A DNA stretch of 8,975 nt from Alphaproteobacteria bacterium (GTDB taxonomy: Bacteria > Pseudomonadota > Alphaproteobacteria > Sphingomonadales > Emcibacteraceae). The position numbers and the translations under genes were made by a program. Where the stretch lies: NCBI GenBank assembly GCA_030432815.1, contig JAUILB010000099.1:1-8975 (forward strand), in the 5' to 3' direction. The number at the start of each line of letters is the position of its first letter. Within the stretch, counting starts at the first letter, position 1. The notes beneath the pieces were generated by a model. It had not been told where the DNA came from. It saw nothing but the letters and a program-made list of their open reading frames with translations, and did not search any database. This document shows, one piece after another, positions 1 to 7,061 of the stretch.

Positions 1-582
1 GTATACCTGACAGACCCTGATCCGAACTACCCCCTGGATCACGCCAGAAACCGTGAGGTCATATCTTCGAAGGGATGCATCACAGACGATCAGATACCAG
101 AGGATTCACCACTACATACCATTTACGACAGTGAAATGTTTAGAAATTTTTTATGTACGGTGCTCGGTGAAGACGCTCTTTATGATTATGCAGACAGTCT
201 TTCATCGATAAATCTTCATTATGCCGATGAGGGCAGGGAGCTAGGATGGCATTTTGATAATTCATCCTTCGCGGCAACGTTGATGATACAGAAACCCGAA
301 GCAGGCGGCGTATTTGAATATGTCAAAAATGTTCGTAGCGCTGATGATGGTGAAATGAATTTTGATGCGGTTGCGGATGTTCTGGATGATAGAACCCCTG
401 TTGAAACACTTTCCATGCCTGCAGGCACGCTGGTTTTGTTCCGCGGGCGTAATGCGCTACACCGGGTTACACCTACCATAGGGAAAAAAACCCGTATGCT
501 CGTGGTTTTTGCATATAATTCGAAGCCCGGGATCGCAATTTCAGAAAGCGCAGCAATGACCTTTTATGGTCGGGTGGGCTGA
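1..582 (+). CDS. Fe(II)/2-oxoglutarate-dependent oxygenase, ArpA/BesD-like (5' end missing)
   Basis: The frame is open from base 1 and ends at TGA 580-582, so the N-terminus lies outside the window; an internal ATG at 136 is not the likely start because coding continues upstream of it. The 193 visible residues contain the double-stranded beta-helix core of a non-haem iron, 2-oxoglutarate enzyme. The iron triad is an H-x-D pair in GWHFDNS (visible residues H84 and D86) plus the distal H154 in LHRVTP. R165 in TRMLVVFAYNS is the expected 2-oxoglutarate carboxylate anchor. The segments TLMIQKPEAGGVFEY and AGTLVLFRGRNALHRVTP resemble the family often annotated as ArpA protein or HalD/BesD family. 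BesD-type halogenases have Gly at the Asp position; Asp is kept here, so hydroxylation is predicted rather than halogenation. There is no signal in the visible part, and a cytoplasmic enzyme acting on a free amino acid or small molecule is likely. The substrate is unknown. Confidence 0.85.
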   Translation, partial: VYLTDPDPNYPLDHARNREVISSKGCITDDQIPEDSPLHTIYDSEMFRNFLCTVLGEDALYDYADSLSSINLHYADEGRELGWHFDNSSFAATLMIQKPEAGGVFEYVKNVRSADDGEMNFDAVADVLDDRTPVETLSMPAGTLVLFRGRNALHRVTPTIGKKTRMLVVFAYNSKPGIAISESAAMTFYGRVG

Positions 583-584
583 GT

Positions 585-2042
585 TTACTGTCTCTCGTAT
601 GTAAGCCCGCCTAAAGTCACTTTTTCCACCTGACCATCATCATTCTGCATAATCCCGATATAAAATTCCCATGGTATGTTTTCGGTTTCTGGATAAATAT
701 ATTGGTAACGGCCATCATCAGTTCTGCTTAATTTAATAACATCAACACCGCGCCGGGCAATCAGGCTGTCACCCTCCAGAGTTATTGTCAGTGGATATGA
801 TCCCTTAAGATGGTATGTTCCGACCAGCGCATCCTCTGCAACCACCGGATATGTTTCCGTTTCTTCGCCGTCTACTTCCGGATGATAAATATCATATAAT
901 TTTTCCGACCAGTCCGTACCGCTTTCACCCATAAGGGAATCAAGTACCTGATACATCAACGCATGACGATATTCGATATGATCGCTGTTGATAAAAACAT
1001 AAACGCCAATGTTTTCTTCCGGCATCAGGCCAATGATTGCGATCATGCCATTGATGCTGCCTGTATGCATGGCCATTTTCCGTCCGCGAAAATCATGAAT
1101 GAACCAGGCCAGACCGTATGAATAATAATTATGATCATAGGATGCCGCCGCCGGATAAATATCCGCCGGTGCAAGAAGTGCCTGCGGAGTCATCATTTCC
1201 TCAATATGTTCTGGTGATACAAGTTGCGCGCCATTCCATACGCCTCCAGCCAATAAAAATTTCATCCATTTGGCCATATCAACCGGTGTTGAATTAATCA
1301 TCCCTGCGGATTGAGTATATTCGATATACGGGTACGGGATCTGATAATCCACACCATCATAATGCTGATGGGCCTGCGCACGATTGGGGTCATCCCGCAC
1401 TTCCTGATCAAGAAGGTGGGTATCGCTCATTCCAAGCGGATTTAGAATATTTTCTTTTACAAATTCATGAAACTTAAGACCGGAAACCCGTTCCACAACA
1501 CGCCCGGTCAGCGCGAAGGTGGTATTATTATATTCCCAGCGTCGACGAAAACTTGCCGACTGGTCCACTTCTGCCATCAACGCCCAGGTTTCATCAATAT
1601 TTTTGCCGATAAACATGTTAATGTTACTGATCTGACCTACGCCGCTAACATGGCTGAATGCATCACGGATGGTCAGGTTATTTTGAACATATTTATCTTT
1701 CATCCGAAATTCAGGAATATGTTTGATGATGGGGTCATCCCAGCTGACTTTCCCCTGATCAATCAGCATAGCGATGGACATGGCGGCAAACGCCTTGGTG
1801 GTTGATCCTGCCTGAAACAGGGTGTTTTCATCAACCGGATCCATGGTTTCAAATGACTTTACACCGTAGCCTTTAGTAAGGACGGTTTTGCCATCCTTAA
1901 CGACTGCAAGCCCCAAACCCGGCGCATGCCATTTTTCCATATTGGCAATGACAGTTTCATCAAAATTATCCGGCAAACCCTGCGCAGCCGCAAAGGAAAT
2001 CGGAACAATCAGGACATAAAATAGTAAGGATATTATTCTCAT
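585..2042 (-). CDS. Exported beta-lactamase-family serine hydrolase with C-terminal DUF3471-like domain
   Basis: A 485-residue protein of the class C beta-lactamase/penicillin-binding-protein-like hydrolase family. A Sec signal peptide (MRIISLLFYVLIVPISFAAA, cut near residue 20) sends it to the periplasm. The three catalytic motifs are present: S80-T-T-K83 with the nucleophile serine, Y171-N-N173, and H326-T-G328 in the position of the KTG box. HVSG (131-134) matches the family's HTSG segment. The hydrolase domain spans roughly 25-375. Residues about 400-485 form a small beta-rich module (VGTYHL...LTITLEGDSLIARR) like DUF3471, common at the C-terminus of non-beta-lactamase members. The family includes esterases, D-aminopeptidases and D,D-peptidases; antibiotic resistance should not be assumed. 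The gene starts inside the acylase stop codon (TAATG) with an upstream GGGGGA on the same strand, so it is the second gene of a coupled operon. Its stop lies 2 bases from that of the convergent oxygenase. Confidence 0.92.
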   Translation of the reverse strand: MRIISLLFYVLIVPISFAAAQGLPDNFDETVIANMEKWHAPGLGLAVVKDGKTVLTKGYGVKSFETMDPVDENTLFQAGSTTKAFAAMSIAMLIDQGKVSWDDPIIKHIPEFRMKDKYVQNNLTIRDAFSHVSGVGQISNINMFIGKNIDETWALMAEVDQSASFRRRWEYNNTTFALTGRVVERVSGLKFHEFVKENILNPLGMSDTHLLDQEVRDDPNRAQAHQHYDGVDYQIPYPYIEYTQSAGMINSTPVDMAKWMKFLLAGGVWNGAQLVSPEHIEEMMTPQALLAPADIYPAAASYDHNYYSYGLAWFIHDFRGRKMAMHTGSINGMIAIIGLMPEENIGVYVFINSDHIEYRHALMYQVLDSLMGESGTDWSEKLYDIYHPEVDGEETETYPVVAEDALVGTYHLKGSYPLTITLEGDSLIARRGVDVIKLSRTDDGRYQYIYPETENIPWEFYIGIMQNDDGQVEKVTLGGLTYERQ

Positions 2043-2054
2043 TATTTTTCCCCC
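2040..2054 (-). promoter_or_regulatory. Translational coupling junction (TAATG with internal ribosome binding site)
   Basis: On the minus strand the acylase stop TAA and the serine hydrolase start ATG share one base (TAATG). The purine run GGGGGA at 2054-2049, inside the last acylase codons, sits 6 bases before the ATG and serves as ribosome binding site. This decides the serine hydrolase start and implies that both proteins are translated from one message. Confidence 0.8.
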
Positions 2055-4249
2055 GGATGATATGAACGCGCAGCATTTGCCCTTACATCATCAGGATAAA
2101 GCCACGCCGGTTTATATTGTTTATTGGCAAGCATCTCAGCCTGATCCATGTTATGCGGTGAATTCGGATCAGCACTTGCACCAAACACGTGAATTGATTT
2201 TGATTTTGTACGCGCGTTACCATCAAAATGAACTACTGCTGTATAACTGTTGCCACCGGTTTTGTAACGGCGTTTTAATCCCTCACGTCGATTGTTAAAG
2301 GAAATCTGGCTGCCGCCGCTCCAGCTGGGAACACCCGGGGTGGCAATGCTTGGTGCATCGTCACTGAATATCGGATTGCCCTGTTCGTCCAGTGGCGGGC
2401 GCTGGGATCGGTTCATATCGCCCCACGCGACCTGCCATGTGCCCCAGTCCGCTTCCAGCCGGTCTACAACCTGTTCCAGTGCGGCCATTGTTTCTTCCGA
2501 TGAAAAATCATTATTACCACGCCAGATATCACCCCAGTCCGCCAAAATTGTCGGTTCCGGGCTTTCAAGTGTTGCAACACCGTCCCATGCTTCCAGCATC
2601 GCCATAACAGGGGCCAACTTTTCGGCACGTTCCGGATTTGCTGCACTGGTTTCAGCGTATGCCACAGTAAATTTAAGCTTTAATTCCTGCCAAATCATCA
2701 TTGTGGTATCAAGGCTTTCCCGTTCCCATGTTGCAAAATCGAACTGGTCATATTTATGGAGAATTCGTCTTGCATTACGGCTGCGGGCGTTATCGCCTTC
2801 GCGCACCATATAGGTCGGGTAATTTTCCACCTTCGCATCACTTTCTGACATACTGACCCCAAACGGTGTTGTGTTGGTATTTTGCATCATGTTGGAAACA
2901 GGGTTTTTGACCTGCGGAAGCTGCGTCAGGGTATGATAACCCTGCCAGTCTGTTTCTGGATTACTGCCATCAAGGGCATTATTATAATCATACCCTTCTG
3001 TACGGATTGGTACCGCACCATTATAAATATACCAGATGTTGCCGTCACGGTCCGCGTACATAATATTGCCGAATTGCATTGCCTGTGGTTCAATTGCCGT
3101 CGTAAATTCTTCGATATTGCTAGCCTTGCCCATATTATACCATTGATCAAGCCAGCCCGGTTCATCATAGCGGGCCATCATGCCTGATAAAAATTTACCG
3201 TCCCGCATGGCCACCACGGCACCATGATGCGTTTTTCTGAATTTTACTGTTCTGACACCGCCATCTTTTATTTTAATTTCACCGGTCCATTCGGTTGCTT
3301 CTCTCGTATCATCACCATAACGGTAGGTGAGCGGGTTTTCCGGATCATCGAAATGTTCAATCCAGCTGTCTTCCTGATTGCTGAAATTATCGGTGCTCAT
3401 CCAGCCAAGATTTTCATTAAACCCGATATAGGGCACCGGATAACCAAACCGGGCATATCCTGTCATGTTCCAGCCTTCATCTGAAAACATATGTGCTTCA
3501 TAGGTCTGACCGATACCAAACGCGGGAAGATGCGGATTAATAAACAGATAAGATCCCTGCCCGGTGATCTTTGGGCCATTGGCCGCCCAACTGTTTGACC
3601 CAAATTCCTTGCGGTCTTCCGGATCATATTTTGGGATTTCAAGCTGCGCCATTTCAACTACATCACCATTTATGGCTTCAAATGCGGCGGTACGTTCTTC
3701 CGTCGTAAAACGAAGCCGACCCAAAAAACCGCCCAGATGATACCAGCGCCGGATAAGTGCCAGGGAATACCATGGTTCGATATGATCAAGCAGCCGCGTT
3801 TCAAGTTCCGGATGGGTTTCCATATAATAATTTATTCCTGCAGCATAACCATCAAGCAGAGCTTTAACCGGCGGGCTTGCCATCTCATAATCACGAATTG
3901 ATAGTTCATTATTTTCAAAACTGTGAACAACCCAGTCGGAAATAAGAGCTTCTTCGCCAATAATTTCTGCCATTCTGCCCGTCCCCATAATAAAACCAAG
4001 CTCAAGCTGCGCAAAATTATCCTCTGCCTGCGCATAGCCCATACCAAAGGCGGTATCAGCATCGCTTTTACCGTGAATATGCGGCACACCCCATGCATCG
4101 CGGTATATGGTGACATTTGCCGCCTGTGCTGCATATGCGGATGGTTCAGTGGTCATATTTTCTGAAGACTGGTTTTCAGTTTCAGAACTGCAGGATGATA
4201 AAAATAAAATGAACCCAATAACTAAAATTCGATATGTGACGTGCCGCAT
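2042..4249 (-). CDS. Penicillin acylase family N-terminal-nucleophile amidohydrolase, lipoprotein
   Basis: A 735-residue precursor of the penicillin G acylase/acyl-homoserine-lactone acylase family, which hydrolyses amide bonds linking acyl chains to amines. The N-terminus is a lipoprotein signal with lipobox L17-S18-S19-C20; Ser follows Cys, so outer-membrane anchoring is expected. The alpha-subunit part begins with VTIYRDAWGVPHIHG and the GMGYAQAEDNF motif (about 69-79). The self-cleavage site is G217/S218-N-S-W221; Ser218 would become the free N-terminal nucleophile of the beta subunit. HHGAVV (341-346) and QNTNTTPF (456-463, with a candidate oxyanion Asn) fit beta-subunit conserved segments, and GASADPNSPHNMDQ (690-703) is the usual C-terminal signature. 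The start is supported by GGGAGAGAGA just upstream (bases 4260 to 4251 read on the minus strand) and by the lipobox. Length is slightly below classical members (about 760-850). Substrate is not deducible: beta-lactams, homoserine lactones, N-acyl amino acids or other amides are all possible. Confidence 0.93.
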   Translation of the reverse strand: MRHVTYRILVIGFILFLSSCSSETENQSSENMTTEPSAYAAQAANVTIYRDAWGVPHIHGKSDADTAFGMGYAQAEDNFAQLELGFIMGTGRMAEIIGEEALISDWVVHSFENNELSIRDYEMASPPVKALLDGYAAGINYYMETHPELETRLLDHIEPWYSLALIRRWYHLGGFLGRLRFTTEERTAAFEAINGDVVEMAQLEIPKYDPEDRKEFGSNSWAANGPKITGQGSYLFINPHLPAFGIGQTYEAHMFSDEGWNMTGYARFGYPVPYIGFNENLGWMSTDNFSNQEDSWIEHFDDPENPLTYRYGDDTREATEWTGEIKIKDGGVRTVKFRKTHHGAVVAMRDGKFLSGMMARYDEPGWLDQWYNMGKASNIEEFTTAIEPQAMQFGNIMYADRDGNIWYIYNGAVPIRTEGYDYNNALDGSNPETDWQGYHTLTQLPQVKNPVSNMMQNTNTTPFGVSMSESDAKVENYPTYMVREGDNARSRNARRILHKYDQFDFATWERESLDTTMMIWQELKLKFTVAYAETSAANPERAEKLAPVMAMLEAWDGVATLESPEPTILADWGDIWRGNNDFSSEETMAALEQVVDRLEADWGTWQVAWGDMNRSQRPPLDEQGNPIFSDDAPSIATPGVPSWSGGSQISFNNRREGLKRRYKTGGNSYTAVVHFDGNARTKSKSIHVFGASADPNSPHNMDQAEMLANKQYKPAWLYPDDVRANAARSYHPGEK

Positions 4250-4266
4250 GTCTCTCTCCCAAACAT

Positions 4267-4313
4267 TTTATAAAGCGCTGATCAAACTTTATCAGGAAAG
4301 GCCGATGAGTCAA
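4267..4313 (-). promoter_or_regulatory. Candidate promoter region for the acylase operon (weak)
   Basis: Two imperfect sigma70-like pairs can be read on the minus strand. One is TTGACT (4313-4308) with TAAAGT (4291-4286) and a 16-base spacer. The other is CTGATA (4295-4290) with TATAAA (4272-4267) and a 17-base spacer. The second would start transcription about at the ribosome binding site, giving a very short leader, so the first is somewhat more plausible. Neither is strong and only one, or neither, may be used. Confidence 0.25.
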
Positions 4314-4331
4314 ACTTGAGACTTCAATTGA
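4282..4331. repeat. Cluster of TCAA/TTGA repeats between divergent genes, possible operator
   Basis: TCAAACTT occurs twice in direct orientation (4282-4289 and 4310-4317, 28 bases apart). The second copy extends to an interrupted palindrome TCAA-AC-TTGA (4310-4319). A perfect 8-base palindrome TCAATTGA follows at 4324-4331 and overlaps the -35 box of the plus-strand promoter. Placement between two divergent transcription units is what a shared operator would show. The elements are short and could be chance in AT-rich DNA. Confidence 0.3.
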
Positions 4332-4357
4332 CATATATATTCGACAGTACCTATATT
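4328..4357 (+). promoter_or_regulatory. Sigma70-type promoter for the TPR lipoprotein
   Basis: A perfect -35 hexamer TTGACA (4328-4333) is followed after 18 bases by TATATT (4352-4357), one mismatch from the TATAAT consensus. Transcription would begin near 4364, giving a leader of about 20 bases that contains little more than the ribosome binding site. This is the best promoter match noticed in the window. Confidence 0.65.
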
Positions 4358-4373
4358 TGAATGGTTAAACAAA

Positions 4374-4380
4374 AGGGGGG
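4374..4380 (+). promoter_or_regulatory. Ribosome binding site AGGGGGG of the TPR lipoprotein
   Basis: A purine run AGGGGGG ends 5 bases before the ATG at 4386. It is G-rich rather than the usual GGAGG but spaced correctly, and it fixes the start directly before the lipoprotein signal. Confidence 0.6.
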
Positions 4381-4385
4381 TATTC

Positions 4386-5174
4386 ATGAAAAAAAATATT
4401 TTATTGTTTCTGGCAATAATATTATCAGGTTGTAATACAACTTCAACCGAACGTGTTTCCGATACTGCACCTGAAATGACAGTTTCAACAGGAAACAACG
4501 TTGTTTCCGCATTAGTGGCAGAAGAAGCATCTGCAGAAGTTTATGAACTTATCTCCAAAGCTAAAAGTGCCGTCAATGCTGGAAGAACTGCAAATGTAAT
4601 AGAAACCTATATCAACCCTATCATCAGCGATTTCGAAAAAAAATATAAAAGCAAATACAGCACTATGTATAGTCCTCGTACTGCGCAGGAAAATATGATT
4701 TATACTTTAGAAGGGCTTTCTATCAATGCCGTTGAAGGGAATACAAAACAAATAACAAACATCTACCGTGTACCCTATGTTTTTGCTGAAGCTTATTTTC
4801 TGAAAGGATATTTATATGTTTCCCTTGGCAACCTGGATTTAGGTGAAAAAGCCTTGGAAGAAGCACTGCTACTGGCACCGCGCAACAGCCTCTTCTTATC
4901 AGAATTAGGACATATATCCCAAGCAAAACAGGATTTTGATAAAGCCTTAACAATTTTCGAAAAAGCCGTTTTGGGCGCCAATTTTTCTCCGGAAGTACAA
5001 AAGGATTTTGAAAAAGGCCGTGCCTTGCGCGGGGTTGGGTTCAGCCTTATTGAATTAAATCGACTTGATGAAGCTGAAGAAAAATTCAATCAGGCACTTG
5101 AAATCAATCCTGATGATGCTGGTGCTTTGCATGAGCTAAGATATATTAAGAGTCTGCGTGACAAGAACACGTAG
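4386..5174 (+). CDS. TPR-repeat lipoprotein of unknown function
   Basis: A 262-residue protein with a lipoprotein signal: Lys-Lys, a hydrophobic stretch, then lipobox L13-S14-G15-C16. Asn follows Cys, so the outer membrane is the expected location. Residues 17-125 have no recognisable domain and include a low-complexity Thr/Ser/Ala-rich linker (about 17-50). From about 134 the chain turns into tetratricopeptide repeats: one at about 134-167 (ends LLLAPRN), a degenerate one at about 168-196 (LSELGHISQAKQDFDKALTIFEKAV), and a good one at about 211-244 (LDEAEEKFNQALEINPDD). TPR arrays bind other proteins, so a scaffold or assembly role at the envelope is likely, but no partner can be named. It is divergent from the acylase operon, has its own strong promoter and is followed by 107 bases before the next gene. 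It appears more AT-rich than the acylase genes by eye. Confidence 0.85.
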   Translation: MKKNILLFLAIILSGCNTTSTERVSDTAPEMTVSTGNNVVSALVAEEASAEVYELISKAKSAVNAGRTANVIETYINPIISDFEKKYKSKYSTMYSPRTAQENMIYTLEGLSINAVEGNTKQITNIYRVPYVFAEAYFLKGYLYVSLGNLDLGEKALEEALLLAPRNSLFLSELGHISQAKQDFDKALTIFEKAVLGANFSPEVQKDFEKGRALRGVGFSLIELNRLDEAEEKFNQALEINPDDAGALHELRYIKSLRDKNT

Positions 5175-5281
5175 TATATTTCAACATCATAGCGTTGCTT
5201 AATTAAGAGGCGAGAGCCGATATCTTGTCTTTATCGTGTATCTAAAGTACGTTAAAATCCATAACAAAATGGAGATTAAAT

Positions 5282-5722
5282 ATGCGCATAATACTTGTTC
5301 TGGCGATGTTAATGCCTTTATCAAGCTGGGCACAGCAAAAAGATACCGTTGAAATGCTATTCGCGCTCGATCGTGAATTTGTCCAATACAGACTTGAACA
5401 TGGAACCTATAACGCATTCGCGAAATATCTTGCCCCGGATGCCGTGACGCTGCCACCGGGAGAAGCTCCAAAAGTGGGACTTGAAGCCGTACTCCGTGAT
5501 GCTCGCGACAGACCAAATACAACTGTCACCTGGGAACCGGAAGCAGGTGATATTTCGGGTGAAATGGGATATACTTGGGGACTTTTTTCCATTAACACAG
5601 TCCAAGATGACGGCACCGTAGATAAACAGCACGGCAAGTACGCCTCCATCTGGAAGCGACAGGAAAATGGGGAATGGAAAGTCGTTGTGGACAGTTTTAG
5701 TCTTAATCCACCGCCTGAGTAA
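5282..5722 (+). CDS. Exported DUF4440 / SnoaL-like (NTF2-fold) protein
   Basis: A 146-residue protein. A Sec signal peptide (residues 1-17, cut after SWA) exports it to the periplasm. The mature part fits the cone-shaped NTF2 fold of DUF4440. It has an N-terminal helix pair (VEMLFALDREFVQYRLEHG, then NAFAKYLAPDAVTLPPG), the segment WEPEAGDISGEMGYTWG (84-100), and the closing KYASIWKRQENGEWKVVVD (119-137) typical of these proteins. Family members are either small-ligand-binding proteins or enzymes such as isomerases and cyclases; the role here is unknown. The start is set by GGAG at 5271-5274, 7 bases before ATG. No convincing promoter or terminator is seen in the 107 bases upstream. The MFS transporter follows after 20 bases, so they are probably one operon. 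Confidence 0.85.
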   Translation: MRIILVLAMLMPLSSWAQQKDTVEMLFALDREFVQYRLEHGTYNAFAKYLAPDAVTLPPGEAPKVGLEAVLRDARDRPNTTVTWEPEAGDISGEMGYTWGLFSINTVQDDGTVDKQHGKYASIWKRQENGEWKVVVDSFSLNPPPE

Positions 5723-5742
5723 CGGATATAAAAAATATATAA

Positions 5743-7059
5743 ATGTCAGAACGGATTAATATTATTCAGGATCGCATTGATGACGGATCCTTAAGTTTCA
5801 GGCAAATCATAATCATTCTAATTGGGTTCATTCTGAACTTTGTTGACGGGGTTGATGTTGTCGCAATATCGGTTGCAGCACCAGCAATTACCCAGTCATG
5901 GGGAATAAATTCAGTACAAATGGGCTATATTTTGAGCGCAGCATTAGTCGGGATGACTTTGGGTGCATTAATTCTTGCACCACTAGGGGATGTTTATGGG
6001 CGGCGCAGAATTGTTCTGGTGGCAACTTTCATCACAGGGTTATCGATGATCGCAACCGGCTTTGTTGATCGTTCCCTGCCCGCAATAATCATTTTCAGGG
6101 CAATATCCGGTATTGGCATCGGTGCAATTTTTGCTACAGCCGCAACTTTCGGCAGTGAATTTACCCCGGAAAAATATAAAAACATGGCCGTTACTATGAT
6201 CATTTCCGGATATCCCTTTGGTGCCATGATCGTTGGCCCTATTGCAGCGTTGATCATACCTTCACAGGGGTGGGAAATGCTTTTTATATATGCCGGCTTT
6301 GCAACCTTGTTGATTTGTGTTCTTGCCTACACCCTACTTCCTGAATCTGTTCAATATTTAGAAAACAGTGATTTGAACCACGATGAAAAACTAATTGCCA
6401 TTAATAAAGTTCTGAAACATATCAATCACGACCCTATAGACAGGCTTGAACCACGGGTTAGTAATTTGGGTAAAGAAAAGGTCCGTGTCGGGAAATTACT
6501 CACCCCTGATCTGAAGATGGAAACCTTGAAACTGTGGGCTATATTTTTTATGGGATTTCTAACTATTTATTTCCTGTTAACATGGGTCCCCCTTATGTTC
6601 GTAAACAGCGGTTATAGCATGACTGAAGGGATATTCGCGCTGACACTTAACAATCTTGGTGCCATGGTCGGAACTTTCACAATCGGGCTTCTGGGGACAA
6701 AATATAAGCTTTCTATCCCTATCGGCGTCTATTTTTTTACAACAGCCGTTTTTATGATCTATGTAATGTTTGCCAGACCTTCTGACCTGACTATTTTATA
6801 TGTTCTGATTTTTATCATTGGCACTTTTGTTAACGGTGCTTTCAGTGCAATGTATGCGGCTGCGGCACGTTTATATCAATCGGTGGTACGTTCAACCGGC
6901 ATTGGCTGGTGTGCCGGTCTTGGTCGCACGGGAGCGATCCTGGCGCCAGTCATAGCGGGATATCTGATAGCCCTTAATGTTGGAATGTATGCCTTATTTG
7001 CCGTTTTTGCTATTCCCGTATTCATTGCCGCGATTTTAATTCTAACTATTAAGGTCTGA
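5743..7059 (+). CDS. MFS transporter, aromatic acid:H+ symporter (AAHS)-like
   Basis: A 438-residue inner-membrane carrier with 12 predicted helices (approximately 20-42, 57-80, 88-107, 113-135, 147-171, 178-199, 262-285, 295-317, 322-343, 347-370, 385-408, 412-436). Helix 1 carries the AAHS hallmark D35-G-V-D38 followed by AAPAI. The loop between helices 2 and 3 is PLGDVYGRRR (80-89, the MFS motif A). Helix 6 ends in PES (200-202). RSTGIGWCAGLGRTGAILAP (383-402) matches the conserved helix 11 region. Known AAHS members import benzoate-type and hydroxybenzoate-type acids with protons, but related carriers move other small organic acids, so the substrate is only suggested. The start lacks a clear Shine-Dalgarno sequence (only AT-rich DNA precedes it), so translation may depend on the upstream DUF4440 gene. 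The stop is 2 bases from the LytTR gene. Confidence 0.9.
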   Translation: MSERINIIQDRIDDGSLSFRQIIIILIGFILNFVDGVDVVAISVAAPAITQSWGINSVQMGYILSAALVGMTLGALILAPLGDVYGRRRIVLVATFITGLSMIATGFVDRSLPAIIIFRAISGIGIGAIFATAATFGSEFTPEKYKNMAVTMIISGYPFGAMIVGPIAALIIPSQGWEMLFIYAGFATLLICVLAYTLLPESVQYLENSDLNHDEKLIAINKVLKHINHDPIDRLEPRVSNLGKEKVRVGKLLTPDLKMETLKLWAIFFMGFLTIYFLLTWVPLMFVNSGYSMTEGIFALTLNNLGAMVGTFTIGLLGTKYKLSIPIGVYFFTTAVFMIYVMFARPSDLTILYVLIFIIGTFVNGAFSAMYAAAARLYQSVVRSTGIGWCAGLGRTGAILAPVIAGYLIALNVGMYALFAVFAIPVFIAAILILTIKV

Positions 7060-7061
7060 AT

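Noticed and set aside
1467..1805. 112-codon plus-strand frame opposite the serine hydrolase
   Set aside because: It lies wholly antisense to a protein with intact catalytic motifs, and its translation shows no recognisable domain or ribosome binding site.
585..2042. Interpretation as a true beta-lactamase resistance gene
   Set aside because: The HTG in place of KTG, the added C-terminal DUF3471-like module and the operon with an acylase fit the wider serine hydrolase family better.
2292..2813. 173-codon plus-strand frame opposite the acylase
   Set aside because: Antisense shadow of the conserved C-terminal acylase region; its composition is Ser-rich as expected from reverse reading, with no domain.
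4310..4498. 62-codon minus-strand frame over the lipoprotein start
   Set aside because: It runs antisense through the promoter and signal peptide of the TPR lipoprotein and has no supporting motif.
5193..5200. CGTTGCTT upstream of the DUF4440 gene and CGTTGCCT (7881-7888) upstream of the receptor as shared LytTR sites
   Set aside because: An eight-base match with one mismatch between two roughly 100-base regions is expected by chance, and no second half-site at the usual LytTR spacing was found.
5198..5236. Palindrome CTTAATTAAG (5198-5207) and weak hairpin CGATA/TATCG (5218-5236) as a terminator after the TPR lipoprotein
   Set aside because: The stems are short and AT-rich with no following T-tract, so a rho-independent terminator is not supported.
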